Source: Microglena sp. YARC (taxonomy: Eukaryota; Chlorophyta; Chlorophyceae; Chlamydomonadales; Chlamydomonadaceae). From it: 64,000 nt of DNA. The stretch is taken from NCBI GenBank assembly GCA_022414725.1, contig CM039466.1:13850158-13914157 (forward strand). Direction: 5' to 3'. Below the pieces are notes generated by a model that was not told the DNA's origin, ran no database searches, and worked only from the letters and a program-made list of their open reading frames with translations. Of the stretch, positions 1-10,917 are shown piece after piece; position 1 is the stretch's first letter, and the number at the start of each line of letters is the position of its first letter. Made by a program: the position numbers and the translations under genes.

Positions 1-180
1 AGCCAACTAATTAACCAACCCAACCAGCCAGCTTACAAACTAACCAACCAACCAGCCAGCCTACCCACTGACCAACCAACCAGCCAGCCTACAGACTTAT
101 CAACCAACCAAGCCTATCGACTAACCAACTAACCAACCAACCAGCCAGCCAACCAGTTAACCAACCATCTATCTACCTTA
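1..180. repeat. CCAACCAAC-rich degenerate minisatellite
   Basis: Short imperfect units built from CCAACCAGCC and CTAACCAACC. The same tract occurs at about 29295-29530, where it extends further to the left and is preceded by a short TA repeat at 29264-29282. Confidence 0.85.
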
Positions 181-634
181 GCATATCGAAACCTGATTGG
201 CCAATTAAACTAACCAGCTATGTATGGATGCATATCAAAACACAATTTACCAATTGTCTGACCATCGATGTAGGTATGCATGTCAAAACAAAATTGACCA
301 ATCGACTAACCATTAATGTAGGTATGCATATCGGAAAATTGAAAACTAGTACGCCGTGCCACAGGCGTGAGATTGAGGGAACTCTCCGTTTGCATGCATG
401 CGTACATGCTGGAGAATGGCTACCATGTTGGGTTTATTTGGTTTCGCAGACCCTCTGCACCTGAGCTTGGACTACCGCGTGACAGCACGGAGTAAGCATG
501 CCGGATCTCTTCTTCATATTATGTTTACAGCATTGACAAAAGATGACAATGAAGGGGCAAGTGGATTTAATTATCTTGTCTTTTTGATCTTTTGAACTGT
601 TCTATTATTTTGATGTGCATCCACTCATGCATTA

Positions 635-794
635 GGGACGGAAATTGATATCATATGATATCATGTTTTATATGATATCATATGATACCGGCAGTATGCC
701 TGTGCTATATGACCATTTATGTACAATATCATATGATACAGCTTGTATGATATCATACTCGCCTTTGGTCGACATCATATGATATGCCGGTCCC
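635..794. mobile_element. TA-flanked MITE with ATATGATATCAT palindromes
   Basis: The element starts GGGACGG and ends CCGGTCCC and is flanked by TA on both sides (633-634 and 795-796). Its interior is dominated by overlapping palindromes such as ATATGATATCATAT. Related copies lie at 29985-30145, 61198-61418 and, truncated, from 48307. Terminal inverted repeats with a TA target suggest a Tc1/mariner-type non-autonomous element; the family assignment is inference. Confidence 0.75.
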
Positions 795-924
795 TACTTA
801 AGCATGCTTTGTCCTCCTCACACCCACACAACACACACCACCACCCTCTTTTACCTACCCCCCCTACCCCCACCCCCACCCACCCACCCACACCACCACC
901 ACACCACACACACCCTCTTATCCC

Positions 925-1345
925 CCCCCTGATCTGATCCAGAAAACAGTGGGGTGCCCTGCTGAAGCCAGCCCTTAAAGAATGCGGCCCTCTCTACCAC
1001 CTCCTTCACTTGGGAGGCCACAGGCGTTGGCAATTGAAACAGGACGATATTAACAACCCAACCCATGACCCACCTGAGCAAGAAAAAAAACTGATCCAGA
1101 ACACAGTGGACGGGCCCTGCTGAAGCCAGTCATGAAAGAATGCGGCCCTCTCAACCAGTCCCTTCACATAGGACATTCACATAGGAGGCAACGGGCGTCG
1201 GCAATTGAAACAGGAAGATATTGACAACTCAACCCAAGACCGACCTGAGTAAAGAAAAACCCACTGATCCAGAACATAGTGGGCGGGCCCTGCTGAAGCA
1301 GATCGTTAAAGAGTGAGGCCCTCTCTACCACTCCCCTCACATAGG
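925..1345 (-). pseudogene. Three degenerate partial copies of a dynein exon 3' end
   Basis: On the minus strand, segments at about 1243-1345, 1068-1175 and 925-1030 each repeat the second half of the exon at 1418-1630 together with the start of its intron. They keep the encoded GPP...FW.SGFFFTQ-like stretch to varying degrees. The first copy ends in GTCGGT and the second in GTGGGT at the position of the real donor GTAGGT. They are too short and broken to replace the exon and are best read as intronic debris from tandem duplication. Confidence 0.8.
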
Positions 1346-1417
1346 ACATTTACATAAGAGGCAACGGGCTTTGGCAATTGAAACAGGACGATATTGACAA
1401 CCCAACCCATGACCTAC

Positions 1418-1630
1418 CTGAGTAAAGAAAAACCCACTGATCCAGAAACACAGTGGGGGGCCCTGCTGAAGCCAGTCATTAAAGAATGCGGCCCTCTCTA
1501 CCACCTCCTTAACATAAGAGGCCACGGGTTTCAGTGAAGGGAAGGAGCGGGTCAGCCACAGCTCTGGCACGCGCCCGCTGGCCAGGGCCACGCCAACTTT
1601 CTCCAGCTCCTGGCTCATCACCACAATACC
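1418..1630 (-). CDS. Dynein heavy chain, C-terminal-domain exon (left block copy)
   Basis: This 213-bp minus-strand exon encodes part of the C-terminal domain of a dynein heavy chain, after AAA6. Recognisable family motifs in order are [27 protein letters not shown] and [10 protein letters not shown]. It is bounded by an acceptor ending AAAG at 1631-1634 and a donor GTAGGT at 1412-1417, both in phase 0. In this copy a base shift near 1445-1460 changes the GPP-x-x-FW residues (LC) relative to the right block (TV), the better family match; an indel pair is more likely than real divergence. The following exons would lie left of the window. Confidence 0.9.
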
Positions 1631-1639
1631 CTTTGAGTA

Positions 1640-2270
1640 GAGAGATGAACAGTAAGAGGATGGTGGTGATGGTGGGGTGGGGTGAAGGGAGGAAGGTCAG
1701 GGTGTAGGCCAGGTTCCTCTGTGTGTGTATGTGTGAGTGTGTTTGTGTATGTGTGGGGGGAGGAGGTCAGCGCGTAAGCCAGGTTCCTTTGTGTGTGTGC
1801 GTGTGTGTGTGTGTGGGGGGGGGGGTGGGGGGGGGGGGGGGGAGGTCAGCGCGGAGGTCAGCGCGGAGGGGAGGTTCTTGTGGGTGTGCGTGTGTGTTGA
1901 GGGGTGGGGTGGGGGATAAATTAAAGCTTCTTTCCTGGCAGTGAGTACTAGTGATCTTGGGATCTAAGTTGGATTTTTCCAAAAGAGAAATCAACAGTAA
2001 GAGGAGACGAGAGAAAGGGACGAATGATTACAAAAAGCAGCGACTCTTTTTGTCAAGTAGAAGTCATCAGGCGGCAGTACTACGGTGCAATACAATACCT
2101 TGACTACCTTCTTCTCTCACCACACACCACACGGCCACCCCCCCCACACCCCACTGCCACCCCACACACCCCACTGCCACCCCACACACCCCAATACACC
2201 CCACTGCCGCCCACACACCCCAATACACCCCACTGCCGACCCGCACACCCCACTGTCTCTGGAGAGGTGT
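1640..2270. repeat. GT-rich, poly-G and ACCCCA low-complexity tracts
   Basis: A (TG)n/poly-G tract at 1720-1920 has internal repeats of GGAGGTCAGCGC. It is followed by an ACACCCCACTGCC-type minisatellite at 2120-2255. No gene is seen on either strand. Confidence 0.8.
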
Positions 2271-2284
2271 GTGCCAGATAGCCC

Positions 2285-2385
2285 TTTGTCACTCCGAGCC
2301 AACACTCTCCGCCAATATCCCACGTCGCTTGCGACGCGTCTAGGACTTGTTCAGGAAAACATACGCGTACGGACTTTAGGTGGTT
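2285..2385 (+). promoter_or_regulatory. Conserved block upstream of ice-binding gene A
   Basis: About 100 bases are strongly conserved upstream of all three ice-binding genes (here, 17641-17745 and 31639-31740), although the older paralogue's surroundings have diverged. The core reads CGCTTGCGACGCGTCTAGGA and contains overlapping palindromic pieces (ACGCGT, TACGCGTA). It lies about 450-560 bases upstream of each start codon. It could be promoter sequence or an upstream untranslated exon; both are inferences from conservation. Confidence 0.45.
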
Positions 2386-2801
2386 AATGCCCGTATGGCA
2401 GAACCCTGGGTGGCGCTTTCAAGAGCCCTCCCGGCCTCCCCCCCACCCCCAACTGCCGGCCTGTGCAATGCGACCAACAGCCCTGTTCAGTCGAGTTATG
2501 CTTAGTTCACCTCCTGAATCCAGAGCTGCCTCCCTTATTAGGTCCCTTTTTAAGGAGTGCGGAAACAGGGACCTAATCACCCTTAGCATATGATACTTTA
2601 TACAGCAGCCCTGCCATTGCATGTGGTCTGCTGTCTTGTGATAAGCTGGCGTGTGGTGTACTATGATGTGGTCCCGCATTCTGTGGTGTGATGCTGTGTA
2701 CTGGGCCCAAGCCCATCCCATCATCCACTGTGAAAAGATCCGTACTTTCTGGCCGATTTGAAATAAACCAACACCATGTGTTTTATCGCTGAGTGCAGAT
2801 A

Positions 2802-4918
2802 ATGCCCCTTCAGCAAGTCTGCAGCCATGGTCTGCCTTGCTCCCATCGTGCTCCTGTTGGCCTCAAGCAGCCTATGTAGTGCTGGCATGATTGGTCGTAA
2901 GCTGCAAACAGTACCTATTGGCAACGATCCTGTTGATCTTGGTGCAGCGACAAAGTTCACGGTGCTTGCCGCCACCACAGTCACCAACTCGGTAAGTAGT
3001 TGCCCGCAGCCGTGCAGGACGGCTTTCATGTTTCGAATTTTGCCTGGATGGGGAGTCCTATTGGGTGACGCTAGTAGCCCTTGTGTAATACTGATATGCA
3101 CAGCAGGATCCTGATCTTTTATCAGCAGATCTATCCAAGCTTGTATCCCTAATACGTTTTTTTTTTTTTACCAAACCTTACGTTGGCCATCCACTTGATA
3201 GTAGGTGGGTCAAAATACCGATAGTTATTATGCCTGCCCAGTGTCTAGTTTATTAGCCTCATCATGTCTTCGCCCCCATAATATATTAGCGTTGTACATG
3301 ATGAATGCACAGCTGGCTCCTCCCCAGTCTGAGCAGCTGCTAGCTTGGCTATGTTTCCACAACTCCCACCTCTAAATTGAGTCAGTTTTCAAGGCAGCTA
3401 CAGAAAAATGGCATGTGCGCTATAAACGCTGACCGATTTCACCAATGTGTTACCCTGAAACTGACTGATCTCTACTCAATCTGACTGTCGTAGGGCGTCT
3501 CTCCTGTCGACGGGTTCCTTGGTGTCAGTCCCGGCAACGCTGTTGCAGATCCTAACTACGAGATTGAGTACACGGATGCCAACGTCTTTGGGCCCTCATG
3601 TAACGACGACGATGCCAAAGCCGCCCATGCTGCTGCCGCTCTCGCATACACTGACGCTAAAGGCCGTGTGTTCAATGCCATCACCATCCCTCAAGTGAAT
3701 ATCGGAGGGGGAGACCTATGGCCCTGGCCTGTACACGACCCCTGGCGCACTTGCGATCTCATCAGGCAGCTTGACCCTAGATGCCAAAGGAAATGCCGAT
3801 GGCGTGTTCATTTTCCAGATGGAAACGACGTTCTTGGTGAGTGCAAAGTATTATTCGGCTCATTGCGGTCAGCTGTAACACCTAGGAGACCACTGACCTA
3901 TCCTAGCTGTAACACCTAGGAGACCACTGACCTATCCTAGCTGTAACACCTAGGAGACCACTGACCTATCCTAGCTGTAACACCCAGGAGACCACTGACC
4001 TATCCTAGCTGTAACACCCAGGAGACCACTGACCTATCCTAGCTGTAACACCTAGAAGACCACTGACCTATCCTAGCTGTAACACCTAGGAGACCACTGA
4101 CCCATCCTAGCTGTAACACCTAGGAGACCACTGACGTATCCTGGCTATAATACCTAGGAGACCACTGACCTATCCTAGCTGTAACACCTAGGAGACCACT
4201 GACCTATCCTGGCTATAATACGTAGGAGACCACTGACCTATCCTAGTTGTAATACCTAGGAGACCACTGACCTATCCTAGCTGTAACACCTAGGAGACCA
4301 CTGACTTATCCTAGCTGCCACTGTGCTGTTAAATTATCCCTTACAAGTAAGCACGCAAGAAACAGTAGTTGGTTCGAACTCCCCTCGTTCCCCTGGCTAC
4401 TACAAAGTGAACGAGGCAGCACGATTTTGCCCACGCTTTTTGAGCCTTACTGCGCGTTTCGCGTAGTTACCAATCCCCTGTGGGCGCAGGGCGGAATTTT
4501 CGCGTTTTTTTGCTCATTAAAGTGCTGACCAATTTGACATTTGTGCGCTTTAAGCGCTGACCAATTTGAAAAATGTAGTGCGCTGGTTGGTTCCTACCCC
4601 CCTCGTTCCCCTGATGAAGCCACCAACTGACAAACCTATCGGCATCCAACTATCTGTCCCCCTTCTGATTGTCCACAGATGAGCACCGGTCTTAAGATGA
4701 TTCTCATGAACGGCGCACAAGCCAAGAACATATTCTGGGTGATTGGAAGCTCTGCTACCTTTGAGGTCAAGGCCGAGGCGTATGGCACCTTCCTAGCATT
4801 TCAATCTATCAGTGTTAACACTGGTGCTACTTTCACGGGTCGGCTGATAGCTATCAATGCGGCAGTCACCATGCTGGCCAACACTGTGGTCTTCCCCTCT
4901 GATGGTCTTCCCCTCTAG
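2802..4918 (+). CDS. Ice-binding protein A (DUF3494), three exons, two frameshifts
   Basis: Secreted ice-binding protein of the DUF3494 beta-solenoid family, which binds ice crystal planes outside the cell. Exons are about 2802-2991, 3494-3836 and 4679-4918, with GTAAGT and GTGAGT donors and TAG/CAG acceptors, all in phase 0. Exon 1 gives a hydrophobic signal peptide (APIVLLLASSS) and the family start LGAATKFTVLAAT. Exon 2 carries FLGVSPG and NADGVFIFQMETT. Exon 3 carries MILMNGAQAKNIFW, SSATFE and GATFTGRL. Relative to the paralogue at 18203 there is an extra C just after the first ATG (2802) and an extra G near 3705. The second copy lacks both, so they are probably sequence errors. If the first is real, translation could start at 2827. 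Confidence 0.9.
3880..4315. repeat. 34-bp minisatellite in intron 2 of ice-binding gene A
   Basis: About 13 units of a 34-bp repeat (AGCTGTAACACCTAGGAGAC followed by CACTGACCTATCCT). Each unit contains CCTAG and CTAGG, so neighbouring units can pair. Ice-binding gene C has a single related segment at the same intron position (19057-19095), so the array grew after the older duplication. Confidence 0.9.
4393..4586. mobile_element. Degenerate hAT-like MITE in intron 2
   Basis: Matches the ~200-bp GCGC-rich element family best seen at 26553-26747: CTACTACAAAG at one end, a central CCCCTGTGGGCGCAG, and the internal TGACCAATTTGACATTTGTG. Its terminal CAGGGTA/TACCCTG motifs are eroded. It is flanked by a longer imperfect direct repeat including CCCTCGTTCCC. 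Confidence 0.65.
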
Positions 4919-5410
4919 TGAGAGTGCAGGGAGGGAATAGAGATGAAGCAACAAGAATTTTAAATGTTGCAGCATTATAGCACGTTTCCCACCGCAGACC
5001 ATGGTCCATTGCTGACCATTGCAGACCATTGACCAATGACCATTGCAGCCCTGAATGTCTTAGTGCGAGTGGGGCAGGGAGGGAATATAGATGGAGCAAC
5101 AAGGAATCTTAAATGTTGCATCTTTGAGGCCTATTGCCCATGCTGCAGCTTTGAGGCCCATTGCAGCTTAAGGGCCATATTGCCCATTGCAGCTCGAGGC
5201 CCTTGAGATACTTGCAGCTTGAGGCCCCTCCAGCTTGAGCCCCCCCTGCAGCTTGTTGCCCATTGCAGCTCGAGGCCCCCCTTGTGCTTGATGCCCTTCC
5301 AGCTTGAGCCCCCCTTGCAGCTTGTTACCCATTGCAGCTTTATGACCATTGCACATGTTGCAGCTCGAGGACCATTGCAGCTTGAGGACCACTGCCCATT
5401 GTGATGGCAA
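4919..5410. repeat. CCATTGCAGC-type degenerate repeats after gene A
   Basis: Downstream of the stop codon are imperfect repeats built from TTGCAGCTTGAGGCC and GACCATTGCAG. The right block copy (34274-34770) is the same but increasingly noisy, and a shorter version follows gene C at 19590-19720. Confidence 0.75.
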
Positions 5411-6670
5411 GTGTATAGGCAGAAACGAAAGGTTGCGCCCCTAGGTAGATGGTTGACTCGGATTGGATGATAATTCTGTTTGGTCTTATGTGCTGAACAC
5501 GGAAATGTTATGTCCTATTCAAGGTGGTGCATCCTTTGTAACCAGCAGGCTGCACAGTTATCTTCTCGTCAGGTCAGAAGTAAAATCATTCAGATTCTTC
5601 ACGCTGCGGCTAGCTGACTCGAACTTGAACTAGGTTACCTGGCTCCATCCAGCAATTACTGCTCGCCGTATTTGGCAGTAAAATAATTGCTAGGAAAAAT
5701 GTAGTACCGGGTGTTACCAAAACCTATCAAAATGTAAGCACACTTATCAAAATACACTTGATCCAATCACTTCAAACATGCATGGTTAAACAGAGGTAGC
5801 TTCGCACGATGTTATTGACCGGTCCTCACGGTCCTACAAGAGTGTCCTGGAGCGCCAGGCTTCCCGCCTGGCTGCACCTGCTGTAGTGCTTCCGCCGGAT
5901 AGGGCCTGCACGCAGCGGCGACTGTACCCTGATGTACTGTCGCCTTTCCTTCTTTTATCTGCCCTGTCGCCTGACAGAGCATCTCTTATGTAACTGATAA
6001 GTAATCCTCCTGCCCCTTCTCTGTATCGTCTAAGTTGTAATACTCCGGAAAGCTTCACACGGCTGTCCACTTCTAGATTGCACATCAGATAATGGACAGA
6101 TCACTCTATCGATACAAGCCAACTCGAGACTTGAATTTGAAGTAGCCAACTGGAGATGAAGACTTTCAACATGTCTTCTGATCGCATCTGCCTTCTCTGT
6201 CATGACTGCAAGAAAATTCGACTGAAAACTTGCACTCCTCCGTCTCTGGATTGTCCTTGGCCAACTTCCCCTCACATGGCGCCCAGATAATACCGGTAAT
6301 AGTTTACAACCTTCTGCTCCATAACTTGAACTTCGTAACACACACACGCACGCACACATAGTTTACAACCTTCTGCTCCATAGATTGAACTTGGTAACAC
6401 AAACACGCACACAAAGTTTACAACATTCTGCTTCATAAATTGAACATGGTTACAGCTTCAGCCAGCAATTTGGATGATCACCATCTTCGGCAGTTAATTA
6501 TTTTTGACTTGGAAAGTGTAAACGCGAACATTTTGTCTTCTTTCATTTTTCTTTTTATCTACTTTACAAGGAGTATAAAAAAGGAAAAACCAACACATGC
6601 GTACAAAATCTGAGGAGGTCTGCCCCCCCCCCCCCCCCCCCCCCCCTATTAAATATAAATAAGAGGCATG
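5411..6670. other. No gene recognised
   Basis: Non-coding as far as can be seen. It holds repeated AGTTTACAACCTTCTGCTCCAT segments (6297-6440), a poly-C run at 6626-6646, and sequence that is also found, diverged, downstream of gene C (19900-20300). Confidence 0.6.
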
Positions 6671-6949
6671 TGTGACGGATATCGACCCTCACATCGAGGC
6701 CACTCGACAACGAAGAATGAGACTCCAGGAGCAGTCTCGTACTACAGCGTTACGCTGGCATCGCCCCCGTCATGCTGACGCAGAGACCCGAACCTATACC
6801 CGAACCCGAACGTCACCGAGGTGACGTAACGGGGGATAAGACACGATTCGGATCCCTCTAGCGCGGACAACATAGAGGAGCATTCCCTCTTCACCTTGTT
6901 CCTCTGTATTACCGCTAAGACGCTAATCCCCGCGTCACAGCATGACTTG
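6671..6949. mobile_element. Solo LTR of a retrotransposon
   Basis: A 279-bp segment begins TGTGACG and ends CGTCACA, the classic TG...CA arrangement with short inverted termini. It is flanked by a perfect 5-bp direct repeat GCATG (6666-6670 and 6950-6954). There are no internal retrotransposon genes, so this is best explained as recombination between two LTRs of one element. Confidence 0.75.
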
Positions 6950-6954
6950 ACATT

Positions 6955-7984
6955 ATATATGGATTATGGGTATTTACACTATGGCGCACACATTGGAATC
7001 CTCAGAATCCCCAAACAAGGATTGTGTGATAGTTAAAATACTCACCTATTCACCCACCCACCCACATCACCCAACCAACCATACCTATCCATACCATCCC
7101 ATACTCACCCATTGACCCACCTATGCACCCACCCTTCCATACCACCCATGCTCACCCACACATGAACACCCATCTTATCCACCCATTCACCAACCCATAC
7201 ACCACCCTGGGTCTTAAATGGTGCCAATGAACTGCTCTTGTCGACAAAACATCTCAATGGTTGTCTCAGAATGTCATTTGGAGGTCTGAGTAAAAAGATA
7301 TAAAACAACATGAGGAGGGCTGCCAATCAGTGAAATGCACAAGGATTTGGGCATGTATTTGTATTATCAGGCTGCCATGCCAGGTGTAACATTTGGGGAG
7401 GAAGAAACGTTTTATCTTCAGGCGCCCGATGCCCAGGCGTAAAATTTGGGAAGGCCTACACGTTAAAAATCTGATCTTCCAGAATCGGTCTGCACATATC
7501 TCCTTACATTTTGGCTAACAAAAAAGTAGTGCATCAGCATCTGCAGCTTTAGGGCTTAAACATATGTAGGGCTCACAATTTGGCATTGTTCTGACCCTAG
7601 GTGGCAAACGATCTTCACGGGCACGTTTGCTTCCATGAGACTATTGCACCAAGATCGAGGAGGCCAAGACAGTGGTACAGACTACTATACCTTTGCCCTT
7701 GTATTGTTGAGGAGGAGTTGCTGAGCGACACAGCAAATAATTTAGCAGTCACTACCGTAGTCACTAGTAGTCACTGTCGTCCGCCTTTCCTAGCCCTGGA
7801 TCCTCCTAGCCCTAAATCGGCAGTACATCAGAGTACCAAGGGGAAAGTGCAAGGGGCACCAATGTCACACTGTCATCGTCAACATCCATTGATCCGTTGG
7901 ATCATCATCGTCATCTACGTTGAGGGCCTGGTGGTATTAGTGAGTCACTGTAAGAGCATATCATCAGACCAACCTAGGGATGCG
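6955..7984. other. CACCCA tract and sequence shared with 20.5-21.2 kb
   Basis: 7045-7200 is a CCCACC/CCATAC low-complexity tract. 7330-7960 is a diverged match to 20500-21170, including AGTGAAATGCA, GTAACATTTGG and the segment around GGTATTAGTGAGTCACTGTA. This extends the older ice-binding neighbourhood duplication. No intact gene is seen. Confidence 0.6.
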
Positions 7985-8116
7985 ATCAGACTTAACCAGA
8001 GACATGATCAGAGTAATAGACCAAACTAGAGATACGATCAGAGTAATAGACCAAACTAGAGACATGATCAGAGTAATAGACCAAACTAGAGACATGATCA
8101 GAGTAATAGACCAAAT
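7985..8116. repeat. 30-bp minisatellite, first block
   Basis: About four units of a 30-bp repeat (GACCAAACTAGAGATATGAT followed by CAGAGTAATA). The same repeat continues at 9471-9505 and 10918-11327, so one array appears to have been split by later insertions. Confidence 0.9.
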
Positions 8117-8800
8117 AGTAGGGTGCCCTGGCGGGTCTCCTGGAGGTCGGCCCCGGGGGTGGTGTAATGTTCGTCAAGCAGCAGTGGCAGCCTACCCTAC
8201 CCTTGGTGATAGATGCACAAGCAGTTGCTTACTTATCCGTACAATTTAATATTGGGGGGGTCAAGAATCAATGTAGCATGGCATGGCATTATTATTCAAC
8301 TTGGTGGCCTGTAAGGCTAATGAACTTGTTAGCTCACTGACTTCCTGAAGTTCCATGGAGGCAGGTGCAGCAAATCCCGAGGCTACAGTTGCTACTTCGC
8401 AACCTGCAGGAACTAGTGCGAAAAAGCAGATTTCCATGTCAAGCACAATGCGCTGATGCAATGAGCTACGAGAGTCACAAAGAAGCGAATTCTTCAAGGG
8501 GAAATCGTAGACATGCTCCAGGTCTCTAGATTGAGTCTACAGGACAGGAGGGAAACGACAAATGAAAACGCCGCGTCCACAGTTCTGCAACCCTGAGATG
8601 CGTATGCGAAAAAGTGCCCTCCGAGGTAATCCGCCCCCGACGGGAATCGAACACGAGTTGCTAAGATTTCAGGCCAGTCAGATAAACCGGCAATTTTGAC
8701 CGGCGTTCTTGGAGAAATGTGAAGATGTGAAAATTTGACGATTTCGCCGAAGTACCGCATAGGTCCGTCTCCCAGCCTGGAGGGCGGTATGGTCCAGACC
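8117..8800 (+). mobile_element. Dispersed repeat family B, long copy
   Basis: Begins with GCGGGTCTCCTGGAGGTCGG inside the minisatellite. It contains a minus-strand 78-codon ORF (8261-8497), then a segment with CCACAGGACAGGAGGGAAAC and TGCCCTCCGAGGTAATCCGC. Other copies are at 21480-22130 (inverted), 61697-62218 and, in pieces, 11745-12440. The minus-strand ORF is well conserved in the 21-kb copy. I see no transposase or reverse-transcriptase motif, so the class is unknown. Confidence 0.7.
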
Positions 8801-9470
8801 CGGTCATTAAGGCTTCGGTGACCGGAGTTCGAGCCCCGCTGCCGGAAGACGGCGGGTGGATTCTCGAGTCCGACGATATGGCGATGTTGTTTCACTGCTA
8901 GGACATGAGCCCCTTGTAATCTTTCTAATCTTTCTTTCCCATAGGGGGCCAACCAACCCGAGATTTTTCCCCGCTGGTCTTGGTCTTTCGCTTTTCCACA
9001 CGCTTTTTATCGTGTTAGTAGTTCTGCTTAGGTTGTTAAGTGTCCTTTCTAAGCTGTGCTTTTCCTTGTGGCGTTTTGGCTGACGGCTTGGTCTTGTGTT
9101 TGCCTTTAGATAGGGAGTGTTCAGGCCGCCTTCTTAGAGCTCTTTGCCTCTCTCCTTGTTTGTTTGGTGAATTTTCTGTTCCTTTTGTCCCTTGCGTCTT
9201 CTTGTAGAATCTCGCTTTTTAGGCCTTGGCAACTCTCAGCCCTTCTACAATATACGCTTAATTCGCTAGTTTCTCTATGCCTTGGTAGTTCGATTTGCTT
9301 GTTGTCAAGCCTTTTAATTTGCTCTTTCGTACGCTTTTTTGGAGATTACCTCCTGGATCAGGTTCTGAGGGGTATGTTGACCAAACCCTCACTGTTATAA
9401 AACTGTCCAGCTGCCCTGGCGCTGTTCAGTCTCGGCATTGATTTTTGCTGAGTATGTAACAATATCCTCT
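8801..9470. other. T-rich tail of the insertion, no gene recognised
   Basis: Sequence between repeat family B and the resumption of the 30-bp minisatellite. It is T-rich on the plus strand with only short hydrophobic reading frames (8856-9083, 9164-9400) that show no recognisable domain. Confidence 0.5.
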
Positions 9471-9505
9471 CCAACCAGAGATATGATCAGAGTAATAGAC
9501 CAAAC

Positions 9506-10917
9506 CAGGGTACTACTTCTTGGCAAATTGGTCAGTGCTTAAAGCGCTCAAACGTCAAATTGGCCAGCGTTTTTCAGTGCAAAAAGCGCATGAACTGCGT
9601 ACTGCGCCCACAGGGTAGTGCTGTTCAGAGACGAAATCGACTTTCTCCGATTGGATCCAAATTAGCTAGGACTGATGGTTAAGACAAAATAAAAATTTGG
9701 AACATTTTGTCTAAAACATGTTTTCGATTTTGGACCCACATTCATTTTTGCAGTGATTTTCCCGCCAAAAATGCTTTTAAATTCGTGGCTGACACAACCG
9801 CTTCATAAAAATTCTGAAGGGCCTATGATTGTGAAAGTAATGATGGGAAAATTAAAAAAAAAAGTGGAGTGTGATATGGCCCATGATAGGTTGCATGCTG
9901 TTTTTGCACCAAACCAACCCACTTTGGAGGCCAATCAAATTTGATCCGCCCAATGTCTTCACCCAGCACCTTGGCCATATGGTCCAGGACCCTCTTGGAC
10001 CCATTGGACAACTCCTGCGTCCAATCGGGCAACTTTGGGAGGACCCAGGGCTATTCACTTCCAATTATAGGCTAAAACACACACATTAAGGGCCTACTCA
10101 GCCAAGACTCCAGGCCCATCGGGCGCCTGGCGCCGGGCGCCGGGTGCTTTACTTCCGCCGCTCAGTGAAGAAGTGCCATGAAGTGGTACCAGCAAAAATA
10201 GGACTACGGTCCTTGCTACGGTCGCCAATCTTGAACACCAGTCTACTGACGCTGGGAAATCATGAAGGGGACCCTCATGCATCACCTCTACTGTGTCCCG
10301 GTCCGCTTATTTGAGTCCCGCATCCACAGCGAGCATTCCCGCGACTGCCCTCCCAGCCCAACCGAAATCCCCAAAACCAGCGAACTACATGCTACTCCGA
10401 GCTGGCTACGAGTAACAGGCACTATTCTTAGCACCACATAAAAGCTCCCTAGCCAGTGCCGCGCTCCTCAGGGGCCTCCTCGCTCCAAGTCGGAGTTAGT
10501 CCTCGTTTAGGCCAGGTAGGGCTGAAAGAGGCACCTCGATGACAAATGTTGCCTTAAGTACTAGCAAACAGCCATTCCGAATACGCAGCAGCAAAGCAGC
10601 TCGGCAAAAGTTGGAGCATGCGCGCGTCTCGGACCTATTTGTTGTCCGAGGTTGCCTCAACGAACGGCAGGCCCAGGCCTCAACCGCCCCAACTGACACC
10701 AAAGCTCGAAAGCTTCACAACTCGTCGAAATCTGCACTGCTCGAGAAAAATAAAGGGTTGCGTGCGTTCGCATTTGCATGCGCTTCCATCGGTATTTAAC
10801 TTGATTTTTTTCGTGGGGGTCGAAATCTCTCCGAACCGCACTACAAGGGGTTTCGCGCAGTGGGGCTCAAAAAGCGTGCGCGAAATAGCGCTGCCGCGCG
10901 CGCTTTTTAGTACCCTG
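9506..10917. mobile_element. 1.4-kb non-autonomous hAT-like element with perfect 8-bp TSD
   Basis: Starts CAGGGTACTAC and ends TAGTACCCTG. It is flanked by GACCAAAC on both sides (9498-9505 and 10918-10925), a perfect 8-bp target duplication inside the 30-bp minisatellite. The terminal ~100 bases match the ~200-bp MITEs at 26553 and 42300. About 1.2 kb of unrelated sequence lies between, with no transposase-length ORF. CAGGG ends and 8-bp duplications are typical of the hAT superfamily. A minus-strand coding-like stretch lies at 9823-10032. Confidence 0.85.

Larger units (their letters stand above)
1..6450. repeat. Left copy of a recent ~6.45-kb duplication
   Basis: This block is almost base-for-base identical to 29353-35824, in the same orientation and about 29.35 kb away. 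It contains a CCAACCAAC-rich start, a TA-flanked MITE, a dynein exon on the minus strand with its degenerate copies, and an ice-binding protein gene on the plus strand. Differences are mostly single-base indels in homopolymers. The right copy ends in a sequencing gap, so a true duplication and a false assembly duplication of one locus are both possible. Confidence 0.95.

Noticed and set aside
8640..8860. tRNA-like pieces (TTCGATTCCC on minus, GTTCGAGCCCC on plus)
   Set aside because: B-box-like motifs are present, but no complete cloverleaf or matching acceptor stem could be built. At most these are tRNA-derived parts of repeat family B.
8856..9400. Hydrophobic plus-strand ORFs as membrane proteins
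   Set aside because: T-rich sequence gives Leu/Phe/Val-rich frames; they are short and lie inside an insertion in the minisatellite.
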